Positions 23,601-36,969 of a stretch of 64,000 nt of DNA are shown here, piece after piece. Each line of letters opens with the position of its first letter. Position 1 is the stretch's first letter. A program made the position numbers and the translations under genes. The notes under the pieces were generated by a model. It was not told the DNA's origin, ran no database searches, and saw nothing but the letters and a program-made list of their open reading frames with translations. The stretch comes from Psococerastis gibbosa (Eukaryota > Arthropoda > Insecta > Psocodea > Psocidae), in contig OZ020486.1 of the NCBI GenBank assembly GCA_963971405.1, positions 1,550,001 through 1,614,000 of the forward strand, in the 5' to 3' direction.

Positions 23601-26600
23601 TGAGTTTACATAAACTTTAGTCCCACAACATGTGGACCTTGTCTATGGCAGAGCGGGGGGTGGGCGGGGTTTGGGAGGGGGGCGGTGGAGCACGGCCTGT
23701 GGACTACCTCTTGACATCGTACGTGTCGACTAGCGCCATGAAGCCCTCGGGGAACGCGATGGCGTATGAGATGAGTGCAGCCAGCTCACTGTCGCTGGCC
23801 TCGTCCGGGCTCAAGCCCATCGGCACGGAGATCCGGGCACGCCACGCCGTCGCCAGCGCCAGCAGGTCCTTCTCCACACCCGTCTTCCTGTCTGCCAGCA
23901 TCTGGACAAAGCAAAGAGGTTATCCAACAAGCAGAGGCACACGAGAAGGGGTTTAGGAACCTACGGTACATCCAAGGGAATACCACCAAACAGCCACGTT
24001 GTAGCTATTCCTCATGATGGCCCGGTACACTCGGACGTTCGACGCCGGGCGTCAGAAGCTGAGAAATTTGTCATGGGAACAAATGGGTTCGTGATTGAAA
24101 AAAAAAACGGTCTATTTCTGAACGTACTTGAGAGGATTTCTAGTTGTCGAGGGGAAAACCGCGCACTTGCGATCAGCCAGTGAGTGTGACAAAAAAACAG
24201 TAGCTTCAGGGATTTTGCACCAATCCATTTGCTCCCATGACAAATTTCTCAGCGAACCACTGGAGTGTGAAATGCCCGTACCGGGCCTTAGACTTGGACC
24301 TTTGACTGCAGCCGTGAAGCCCTATCCCAAAGGCTGGCAAATTGGTCCCTATGAATGGCCTGCGGTAGTGTAAACGGGGAATGTAAAACATAGGTACATT
24401 GATTAATACAATGCAATGTGCACTGCTATGCCTGTGCATGCCATATTATAGCTTTGATCCTGTACAACTAAATTCAGCATGTTGAGACTTTCGCCTCGCG
24501 GTAAGGTACGTACCCGGGTCTTCAGTTCCGACAGGTCTGTGAAGGCGGTGATGTAGGCATGTGCGTGGGTCCCCTTGACCGGGATATGGAACATCTTGCC
24601 CGCCAATACGTTGCTTGTCCCGTCGAACCCACCTGAACCAACAACAAACATCAATAAATCACCAAGTCACCACTAGTGCTCAAGTATGGCTCAAGTTCCT
24701 CACAATGTGCTAATGCTTGTCCACTGTCACTTATAGTCGGGGTGGGTTGACATTAAGGGTACGGGGAAACATATCCATACCAATTCAATCCGAAAATGAA
24801 TGGCCTCGTTTCGCGTCATTAAAACCGAGCAGTGTTATCACCCTGTATTCGAAAACGGAGACTGCCGAATAAGAAACAACGCAGAAATAGATGCAATACT
24901 CAATGGAGAAGACATAGTCAGTCCGATTTATAGAAGCGCCACGTCTAAGATGACTGGAACGCGTCGTAAGAATGACAAAAAACTGTATGCCGAACATGAT
25001 ACACAATGGAAGCATTACGGGAACAAGACTGCAGGAACTACGAAACCGCTGGAATCCGTCAATGGTGAGAAAACCCGAGATGAATGGAGCAGTACTGTCG
25101 AGCAGGCCGATGCCAGTTAGGGGCAGTAGAGCCGATACAACAAGTTTTGCCATGTGATGCACTTGGCCTTTATTTAAAATGGGATCCTGCGGGATCGGAA
25201 CCGGTGTTTGCACGCTCCAGCAGGTTCTTTGCATCATGGTCAATGGCGCAATGCAATGCAGATGTGCCCGTACCAGTGCATACAGTATGTACAAACAGCT
25301 CAAGGCTGATGAAGATATTTACAAGGGGAGTGGAGGGGAGGCAGGCAATCGATAGGGATTGATAGAGCGATTAGCTGGTGTCGGTGCCGGTACCGGGCAG
25401 TGGCTGGCACCACCGCATTGCATCGCCCCCACCACCGCCCCCATATTGATACAGTACTGCTCAAAGCAAACACGCCCCAACATCCCATTGACAGCAAACA
25501 CGGTCACGACACACCCAATATAAATACTTCTATAGATCTACAATAACTGGAAGTTATTTCAACAATACAGCCAAGCCAGCGGAATTGCTGTGCCCAGAGT
25601 GCTCAGGAGGAGGGGGGGGGGGGGGGGGGGTGATGATGTCTGTCAAGTGATCCAGTTTTTAATAGTTAATTCTGTAATTTTCAGTACTTTGACAGTTTTT
25701 TTTGCACATTACGGACATTTCGGGGCCCAATAGCCCTCCTGTCTACAGCTCTGCAATTTAATGTTGGTATGTAACTGCAGAATATAAGTTTATAAGTTGA
25801 CTATGACACACAATAAAGTGATGTAGAAGCTATCGCGGATTACTCAGTCAAGAGAGGCACAGTTGGTGACCCCGCTATTGCACAGGATCTAGGACTGAGA
25901 CAGCCATCCTCATACTTCAGTAAATGGACTAGGATGTTCTAAGAATGGTGGTCCAGCTGTTTCAGACCTCATTACCAAGCGCTACTGATAGCAGTTTACC
26001 TACCAAAACCAGGTAATGAACACGACAAAAAGGATTAAGGATCATGCCTTAATAGCTTAATGGCTAATGCCAAATTACAAAATCCCTTTCGGCTCTGGCC
26101 GATCAGGTGTAGGGAGATTCCGCAGACCCTACTTTTCCTCTACGCTACCTACGCTATGTAATAAAAAATAAAAAAAATACTTCATTACTTTCCCGACCGC
26201 AACATCAACACACAAAACACTCTTGTGCTCCAAATTTCGAACCGCAATGCCGACTATGAACTTTTACTTATCAAATTATTTTCACTTTGACTGGACGCCA
26301 TCTTAAAATGGTTGATTTGTCGTAAAAAGTGTTGATTACCATTATCGTAGATAATATTTGGGGCTTTTAGTCAGATTTTATTTCATTCCTCTGCGACCAA
26401 TAACTGAGATATGAATTATATAAAGTTTTAATCGGCCGCCATCTTGGAACTAAATAGTGGATCTAACTGGTTAACGAACTTGATCAAGACATTTGTATGA
26501 TCAATTTTTGTGGCAAGTTTCATCAAAATCGGATAATAATTACGGAAGTTAGAGTGTTTCCTAAAATTGATAAACATACATACATATACAGTATATATAT

Positions 26601-29600
26601 AACATTTTGAACAGATGGTGGTTTTAGGCTCAGGGGGTCATGAAATGAAAGGTTGTGAAGAAATTTTTGGTCGCCATCTCAATAGGTAGATGAATCTCGC
26701 CCTTCTTGTGCATGTTAATAATGGATCCAATGGCTCCGCTGCGGTCAGACATACATATTACACATATAGACCAAAATTATTAGCCTTAATACAGTAGCCT
26801 ACAACAATGCCACATGGAAGGGGCAGAAAAACATTTCTAGTTAAGCTTTCTCGCTTTATTACACAGTAATAATGCTATGTTGGCGGGCCTACGAAATTAA
26901 CTCATCAACCTCAAAATAATGGCCAAAAATTGGAAAAAGCCCGCAGTAAAACTTTAGTAATGAGCAAGAGGCGGCAGAAACTGATTAAATGTCAATGCGT
27001 ATGACAGGCCGCAATGTGGCGTGATGCCGTGACCGAACAACTTGGTAAAGAAAAAAAAAGTAGTTGTAACAAGTTAGTACTAAGCACTTGCCGTCTCCAC
27101 AAAGTTTGAGACGGAAGGCTAACAGTTTTCCAATAGCCTGCAACCTTGATCAATAGCACCGATAAACGGCATATGTTATTTGGAAGTTGGGTGCATTCGC
27201 CGAGCGGCTACCGAAATAAATTATTACTGTTCCAAGTTCATGGCCACGGCTACCATTACTCTGTTTCTTTCTGCTGTTGTACGACCCGAATTCATTTAAG
27301 AGGCGAGGCAGGCGACCCAAGGGAAATAAACCTTGAATTGAATCACATTTTACACGGAAATATCGATCGTATAGGAATGAGGAATTAGTAAATATATGAA
27401 ATGTTCCTCTACATTTTCATATACATTTAAAGGAAGTATGTAATCACAAATCACAGTTGTTGGAAAATAACGGATAGTGGTAGTGTCCGGTGGAAGGAAT
27501 TCCAAAACTGTGGCCAATCGGCATTCGTGGCGGTCTGAGTGCACAGGAACATTTCTTCCATTTTGTTTGTCATCAACGATGGCGCTGTATGATCCGTATT
27601 TCCTTTGAAATGCTACTTTGTGCAAAAAGCGGATAGCGGTGGAGCCCGGTTGTCTATGGACGCATTGCACTAGCTCCAAATGTCTTCATCAAAATGCAGA
27701 AAGTACTTCGAGGTCGGAATCTGCGAATGGTGAAATCTTATGTGTTCCCAATCGTTCTAAAATATATGGCACAAGCTGTGCATATCCTGGATAAATCCTG
27801 AGGCGAGTAGATACACCGTTAAGAAATGGAAACTAACATACTTCGGCAATGTGATGAGCAACGAAAAGTATCGCCTTCTGCTTCAAACAATCCGAGGGAA
27901 GGTATAAGGACAGAGGGCTCCAGGCAGAAGAAGAACATCCTGGTTGAAAAACCTGAGGTAGTGAATTGGCAATAGCACGACTGCCCTTTTCACAGCATCA
28001 GTGTCCAAGGTCCAAATCGCCATGATCACAATCTTCGATAGAAGAGGCATTTGAAGAAGAAGAAAGGACGTAGGCTTAGTCGCCCACTGCAGATTAATAG
28101 TTTTGTTTCTGCATCAATTTCTGACCGTTGGCAAAATCATACGTCCTCTAAGTCAACCTACCTAAACCGGCTACAAGCGAGACTGCTTTCACTTCGGCAC
28201 AATAGGTACTACAATAATGCAAGGAGTACCTCTTCATTATTATTTTTTTTTTAATTCTTCTTTGTAACAAACATTTCCACCAGATTTTTCTTTCTCTATA
28301 ATCCTAGGTAGTTCCCTTTAATCACAAAACTGAAAGACAACGGCAATTTTCTATTTCAAATGAATTGCATACGACGGATCGCGGAAGCTGGGACCGAATG
28401 CGAAATGAACGCATACGGCAAGATCTACAAACAGAAAAGAATAACAATAGGAGAATAATAATGGGAGAAGAAAGAATCACGACAAGAATGAAGGCAGACC
28501 GAGAACAACACAAAAACAAAATAATTAAACAACTGCCCAAGAAAAGGGGAGACGATGGCTAAGCGATAACAACCAACTTGGTGGAGGAGTACAAGAAATG
28601 GACCCCCTCACGCTGAGCACGCGGCACTAACACGAAAGAAGAAAAAGGCAATCTTCTATTAATTGTTGGACTTTCCCTTTAACATTTACTTGGTTCGTGA
28701 CGCTAACTTACCCATGTAAGCGTACTTGGAGGCAGACAGGCCGCCGTCGGGGCCCTGGGCCCGCCGCAAACCGAACTCAAGCAGGGAAATGTTCTTGCCG
28801 GCCGCCATACGGTACCTGGCCGCATTGGTCGCCATCAGACTGAAACAGAAAACAAAGTTAATGACGATGATGCGGAAGCAACTTCAGCAACAACTGTAAA
28901 TATACAAATAATTACTTTAACTCAGCCAACTTGGCGGAGTTAGACTTGGGGCCTTCTTTACATACCCTCCGAAGTATGGTTTGCTTTGTATAAGCAGGAG
29001 TCTATCGGGAGATCACTTACATTTCTTAAAAAAACAGCAACTAACAATTTATGAACTCGCCCCAAATATTAGACTAAAATACCTATGCGCTGGGTACGAG
29101 GCTGGAGGCACCACTGCAATGAACTTTTACTATTTTCGAAAACCTATTTTAATGCATTAGATTTATTTTATACCCCTTAAAATTATTATTTTTTCTGAAC
29201 TATGTTATTTAGAAGAGAAAATGTTATTTAATAGTTTGATGGTTAAAAAGCGGTCCACATGACTGCAACAGGACAAGCAGTATTACATGATGATGATGAT
29301 CCTGAATTATTCTCTAATGAGCTATTATTCCTCCTGAATAATTATTATTTAATAGACGCTGATTCAGCAGAGAATACTATTAATATTGATAGTGGATCCT
29401 CGATGGAGGACTCATTACTATCATTTGCTCAACTTGACCCTACTGCACTTCTTATTGCTCACAATCCCCCCTAGCTCATGTCGATTACCTACAATACCTT
29501 CATATTATAGTGGTCAGTGAAACATGGTTGAAGCCCTCTTTGGACTTGAGCCTGGTCGCTCCCCCCAATACTCCTTCTTTCGGAATGATCGCATTGGGAA

Positions 29601-32600
29601 GGGTGGTGGTGGCGTTGGGATATACGTGCACGATAGCATAAAAGCCAAAGTCCTCGAATTGTCAAACGGGCAGAATAACGAAAAGTGTGAATTTATGTTG
29701 ATGGAAATAATATTGAGAAAACAAAAGCTTTTATTTGGTGTTTGGTACAGGCCTCCTTGCGTTGACAGTGCATTCTTAGAGTATGAATCAGCTCTTCCGG
29801 AGCGTATGTTCATATTATTATAAGGGGAGGCAAACTTACTCAAAGCCATTAAACAAGAAATATCAGAAATTATAGCCTTCCTCGTTAATCTAAGCTTTAC
29901 CACCGGACAGTTTCCCGATAAACTCAAGCAAGCCAAAAACTGACGTTAGTTGCTATAGACCAATCTCACTTTTAAGTACCTTCAGTAAAATATTCGAAAA
30001 ATCAATGAAAGTAAGAGTGGAAAATTTCTTTAAGTCCTTCAATATTATTTCCGAAAATCAATTTTGTTTTAAAACCGGTGTAAGCACAACGATGCATTAC
30101 TTACTTTAACGGACCACATAATCAGCAACATGGATGAAAATAAAAAAGTTATTGGAGTATTCCTAGACTTAGCCAAGGTTTTTGATACAATTTCTCACAA
30201 AATAATGCTCCAAAAACTTGAAAATGCAGGTATACGTGGAACCCCCTTAAAATGGTTTGATAGTTATTTATCAAACCGGTCTCAAAAAGTTAGCATTTCA
30301 GACCAAACAAGTGACTCTCTATCTGTCACCTTCGGAGTACCCCAAGGATCTATATTAGGCCCTGTTTTGTTTCAACTATATATAAACCCTCTTTGCAATC
30401 TAGCCAGTGATGGGAAAATTATTACTTTCGCTGATGATACTGTCATTCTCTTTCATGGAAACAACTGGGCAGAGGCTTTGAGCTCAGCTGAAGCAAGTCT
30501 CAGGCTAGTAAAATCTTGGTTGGATTCAAACCTACTAACACTTAACATAAGTAAAACACATCTTATGACTTTTCCCCCCAAAAAAGACCCAAATATAAAT
30601 ATTGAGGAGCTGACAATACACGAATGCACACACAGTATCTGTAATTGTGGAAAAGTACAAAAAGGTAATGAAACAACCTATCTTGGTGTTAAAATCGATC
30701 CCTACCTTAAATGGACGGAACACATTAGAACTTTATCACACAGACTAAGAAAAACTGTTTATTTATTCAAAATTCTCCGTGACATATTACCAATTGGCAC
30801 ATTAAAAACAGTCTATTTTGCAATCGTACAGTCAATTCTTTCTTATGGTATAATTGCATGGGGCTCTGCTAGAAAAGTTGCTCTGAATCCACTAGAAAAG
30901 ACACAAAAACTAATATTAAAGGTTATGCTGCGGAAACCTCGCCGCTACCCATCGGACGAACTTTTTGAGGAGGCGCGTATTCTGGACCTAAGGCAGTTAT
31001 ACACTAAAACTCTACTCATACGTTTCCAAAACCTCAAAGACGCAGCACAAATGAGAGAGCACTGCCACAACACTCGGCAAAGAGACGCACTCCAACTACC
31101 AAAACTAAATCTCAGCTTTGCAAAACGTAGCTACACATACCTGGCACCAAAAATATTTAACCTGATCCCCGTAGACATAAAAAGTTGTACAAGAAAAACT
31201 TCTTTTAAACACCTACTAAACCTATGGCTTCACGAGAAAAAAACAGATTTAGAAAACTTTCTATTCCATGTAGAACAATAAAAATATATTTTCATCAAAA
31301 AAATTTTTACTCAACTTAAAGAACAAAACTTATTTTTCTTTTAACTCTTTTCTAGCATATAGGCCTACACTTTTACATACGTAAGACATACCTGCACACT
31401 GTCGTAACAAATCGGAGTTAAACTGAAATGCTGTACCGGCCCTAGCACGTGGAAACACAGTTGGGCTGGTCATAATTCCTTGTAAAGTATTGAATGTAAT
31501 ATAACTTAAGTATTTTAGCGTATTTAAAGTTAATATTAATTTTGTCATGTTATGTATACTTCTCTTGTTGGAAAAAATTGGAATAAATATATATTTGATT
31601 TGATTTGATTTGATTTGAACTGGCGACTACAACGCAGACTTGCCAAAAAAGGAGAAACCTGATACGAGGAGCTTGTTGAGCATATTCGAGTCATGCGGCC
31701 CTATCGCCCACTCACAACAATGCTTTATTGGACATAATGGTTGTTAGTGATATTAGGCGCGCACTGAATCATGGGCAGTTAGTTGCTCCAGGTTTTTCTC
31801 ACCATGACTTGATTCATCTAAGTTACTCTATTAAGCCCCCTAAACCACCACCAAAGTTTATCACCTTCAGAAATTTTAAAGATTTCCGTGAAGAGGGTTT
31901 TATGAGATGCGCGGCACTCCTACCATGGCACGAAATTCAGGTACTACCCAATGTTAATGACAAAATAAACAGGCTGAATTCAATGATAATTTCATTATAT
32001 GACAGATTTGCACCAGTTGTCACACGTAGGGTGACCCCCCCGCCTTGGCTTACGCCACCAGTCATCAAAACTCTAATGAAGGATAGGGATCGAGCATTCT
32101 CTCTTTGCTAACGCCACTCTACATTGGAAGCGCGCGCCAGGTACAAAAAACTCGAGAAACAGGGTGTCACAGGCCATCAGGAATGCCAAATTAAAACAAG
32201 CTCACTCTCTTTGCGAACTGTCTTTGTAGAAACTTTGGTCAGGTCTTAAAAAGTTTGGAGTTGGTAAGAAAACAACGAGTTCCATTTCACATTTTGGTCC
32301 ACCCAAATTAAATAGTCACTATGCATCCGCAGTGCCGGTACCGGTACCGGTATAAATGAAGTACTATATACAGTACGGTTGAAAATATTATGTCTCAGCC
32401 CAAGCCGACTTGCCCGCCTTTCTGCTTTAAGGCAGTATCCCCTCATGAGGTTCGGAAGGCTATTTCTTCAATTAAATCTAATGCCGCTGGATTTGACGCC
32501 ATAAACGCAAACATGATTAGCCGCCTAATAGATCACATTTTACCGTCTGTTGTTAGCATTTTTAAACAATCTCTGGCATCAAGCATCTTTCCCATAACTT

Positions 32601-35600
32601 GGGAAACCTCTATTGTTCAACCATTGCCGAAGTGTGAGAAACCAGAAACTTTCAACGACTTACGACCGATCAGTCTTCTTCCTATCTTGTCAAAAGCTCT
32701 AGAAGAAATAGTTCATTCGCAAATGAGTGAGTACCTAAAATTCAACAGCTTGACTGACAACTTCCAATCTGGTTTTCGTGCAGGTTGCAGTACCACTACA
32801 GCGTTATTAAATGTGATGGATGATATAACTATTGCAGCCGATGGCGGGATGGTCACCATTATGATATTACTGGACAAAAGTAAAATGGTAGAGTACAGAT
32901 TGTAAAAATAGGCGAAAAACTATCGGCAGCCTCCCCTATTCACTCAGGAGTGCCTCAAGGCTCTGTCCTTGGCCCTCTCCTCTTTTCAATTTATGTGTCA
33001 GATTTAGCTTCGAGTCTGAAATACTGTAGATACCATTTTTATGCAGATGATCTGGAGCTCTACGCGCATACGAATCAGTTCAACTTTTTTGCCACAGCGG
33101 ATAAAGTCAAAAACGATCTAAAGAATGTGGAAGGTTGGTGTGACTGTAATTTTCTTATGATAAACCCAAATAAGTGCCAGTCAATAATCCTTGGCTCCAG
33201 AAAGCTTGTGTCCAGAATTATGAAAAGTGCCCCACCTCCGATTATAATAGGTGGTAGAAATATCCCCTACGAAGAGCAAGCCATTAAAAACCTTGGCCTC
33301 TACGTTGACCAGGGTCTTACTTGGCATGATCATACCAAAAGAGTGTGTAAAAAAGTGTGTAAAAAGGTTTTTTACTCCTTACACGCCCTGCAGCGCCTAA
33401 AATTTTTACTGTCTGTTGCTATAAAGCGAAATCATTAATATTTCCTATATTCGACTATGTTGATTTGATTTACAGTAGTTGCAATGAAGTTGATGCTAAG
33501 CGCCTCCAATATGCGCAGAACTCATGCATGCGGTTCATTTACAATGTGAAACGGCGGGATCACATATCCCATTCTACCGCAGGGATCAGTGGCTAAAATT
33601 AGGTGAAAGAAGAACTTTCCACTCACTAGTATTAGTATATAAGGTTATGAATAGTGCAGCTCCTTCATATCTCTATGACCGCCTAAAGCCATTGAATTCC
33701 CATGGAAATGGACTTGTATTGCGAATACCCCGACACAGCTTTATATGGTAATGCCTGCCGCCAGTGGAACTCCCTAGACAAGGAAATTAGATCGCAGCCA
33801 AAGATTCGTGGGTTCAAAAGCCAGTTACGGAAAAAATTGCTAGCAACAGAATAGTTTTAGAATACAATTACTGTCTAGGCTTATAGGTATTTACTGTATG
33901 TCTTTTTACAACCACGTTTAGAATTAAGTTCTTTTTATGCATTGTTAGAATAAGATTGTTTAAGTTAAGCGTATGTATTTTGGAAATTGTATTTTTTTTT
34001 GACGTGGGTTAGGCAGAAAAAGACTTTCTAGTCATAAGACGTTTATTATTATTATTATTACAATCAGCCGGGACATAATGACATCATCATCATTGGCGTC
34101 GACTGCGGGGAGATAAGTCGTGGAATCACAACTACTTATAGCTTGGGGTGATTTATAATCAATTTTAACTTATTATCTTTTTACATACTGTACAACACTT
34201 CGTGTCTGTTGATTCGGTCTATCAATATAGTTTTTCTTCCATCTGTCATCTTTGTTTTTATTAGTTAACAACATGGGCCTATTATAGCCTGTAGACTATA
34301 CAAAATATCTACATTACTAATAGTTAAAGGCCTAAATCATAATTACATTATATTCCATCTGTTCAATTTCTAGTTGGAACTAACAAAATATTTGGTGGCT
34401 TTACCATACAAAAACTACTAAAAACAATTGATCATAAAACAGCTCCAACGACATTCTTTAAATTCACATATGTTGTAGTCGTTATTAATGTAAATAAAAC
34501 TGAATAGGTCGCTTGCCCCTTGATAGTTTGCTTCTGGGGCAAAACATTTAAAAGAACCGCTACGAGTGAACCTGTAATGCTTTCCTGTCATCAATTAGGA
34601 TACATTTCGGTTTAGGTTTCAATTTCGAGTTTCCCAAGATGCAGCAGAGGTAGTCAAAAGACATCAAGTCTATTTGGGGACCCTCCTGGGCATTATGCAT
34701 ATAAAAAGAAGGTTCACGAACACAATGAGATGGAGATTAGGTCAACTGGTAGGGAAAACACATGGACGTGGACGTCTTACCTGGCATAGTTGACTAGGGT
34801 CAGCAGTGTCGTCTCCAGGAGCTGGACGACGATGAGTGGTCCTTCGAGCCGCAGAAGGGGCACCCGCGGGAACACCACGGAGCCCTCGTCTATGGCGTGG
34901 ACGGTGACGTTACAGGCAGTCAGATCGCCCAGGAACTCGAAGAACTCGGGCTCGACGGTGCCGGGCAACGTCGCGCGCAGGTACTCTATGTCTGCAGGCA
35001 AACGACAAAAACGTCACGTTATGTCCTAACTTGGTTGCTTAACGTCAGCTATCTTTGGTGGCAACAGGTGCAATAGGTGTAATATAAGAATGTTTACAAC
35101 AGTGATGGAAGTATTGAAATAAACAAAGTGTTTCGTTGGTTTCAATGTGTGGTCCAACAGGAGAGTCTGTCCCGCTTTAACGCTCTATGGTACGTACCAC
35201 TGTCGGAGTAGCGGAAGTTCTCGAGGAACTTGAGGACTTCGTCGAGCCCGGCGAAGACGGTGAACTCGCCCTGGAAGGGGTTCTGCCGGAAAAAGAGGTC
35301 AAATACAGCGTCGTCTTTAATCTTGCCTGATTTCCAATAGGCGTACGCCATTGTGATTTGGTAGAGATCTGCAAAAAAAAGGAAACAGATCGTGAGATTA
35401 AGCCAGGCTAGGAGTAATAATTGATAATGTAATTAATTCAAAAAATATATAACAGTTTTCAATCAAATAAAATAAATATTGACTTTTTGGTCTATTACTA
35501 AGCCAACCTAGCGGAGTTAGAGCTATAAAGCCCTCTCTTACACCAAACTAGGAAGGCCCGGGACCGCCTGCTTTACATGCCCACCGAAGCATGGCCAGAA

Positions 35601-36934
35601 AATGTTGCAAGTGTAGGACTCGAACCAACAAACTTTGGGGTGAAAGTCGGAGTCTGTACTTACTACTCCATTACTGGAGTATTTCCTAGTAACGTGCACT
35701 ACAGACGACATTGACCTTATAATTTAGGGCCAAGTAAACAATAACAACCGTAAATGAGATAAAATGGGTCCTGTTATAAAAACAAATAAGCATGCCATCA
35801 TTTTCGCACTTGCCATGGTGACGGACAGTACCTGTCCTATATCGAAAGGAGCTTGCATTTCTTCATCCCTCAGGCATTTAACAGGATAGGATCTCGTTAG
35901 TGAAGCTCATCTTGGCGTATATGGACAAGTGTGGACTAGCATTGTTCCCGGGTCAGTATTAACTAATGACTGACCTTGACGTTTGATTAAGTCATGCTTA
36001 CACCTATTAAATTGTGTCAGCTTGTCCATTGTGGCAAGTAGCCGATACCAACAACTTACCAGTTTGCCAATGACCAAACCATTTCAATATCATCAGAAAA
36101 ATCTGAGGGTCGTTGGCTTTGAGCAAGAACTACTGGGCCAAGGTCCTTTCCCTCAGGACATTATTTATTAATGGCAGACCTGGAAAATGAACTTGCAGTG
36201 TACAACTAGTAGCCTCGATGTCAGTCACCAAGTAATTCCAATGGTCTTGGTCTAGGAGCCGAGACCAACACCAAGTCCAACTGTACTGGGTGACAAAATT
36301 AAACACTTGAACGGGTCTTCCCTACCACAGTAGTCCCGTCTCATCATCAGAAGCTATAACATAACCCATATACTTGGATATGTCTGCAATAACTTTGCGA
36401 GCTTTGTCTGTATGTCTGTTATCGATAATTCCCCCCTGTAGAACAGTAACAAAATTCGGCACAAATGTTGGGGATATTTTCATGTTACTTGAGTTTATTG
36501 ACGATATTCACTCAACAACACTGTGTGGGCAATTTAAATTAATTTGAGTCCGGGCGGTGATATCTGCCCATGACCTTACCTGATAAGATCGGTACATTGA
36601 CATCGACACCGATAAGCAATGTAGCTTAGCGGCGCTGAAAAAATTATTGCTTTCATATGTACTTGTTCCACTAGTCTTTTCAACTTGGTAGTTAAATTAC
36701 ATATATTATGGAATACATTCATTCATTCGCTTATATTGATCGATTGATTGATTGATATTGCATAATTTTGACACCCATAATTATAAAGGCGATACAAAAC
36801 CATTAAACTGGGCCAAAGGCACTCCAAGCAACAATTGCAAATGTCATAGTAACTATATATATATATGAAGGCATGAAGGCATGGGAGCACTAATTGTATT
36901 TTGTGTAATTATTGTATTTGTTGGAAATAAAGAA

Positions 36935-36969
<35 letters not shown>

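Noticed and set aside
24800..25120. Independent 106-codon gene in NAPRT intron 4
   Set aside because: Its sequence fits a frameshifted LINE tail, and it lacks any gene structure.
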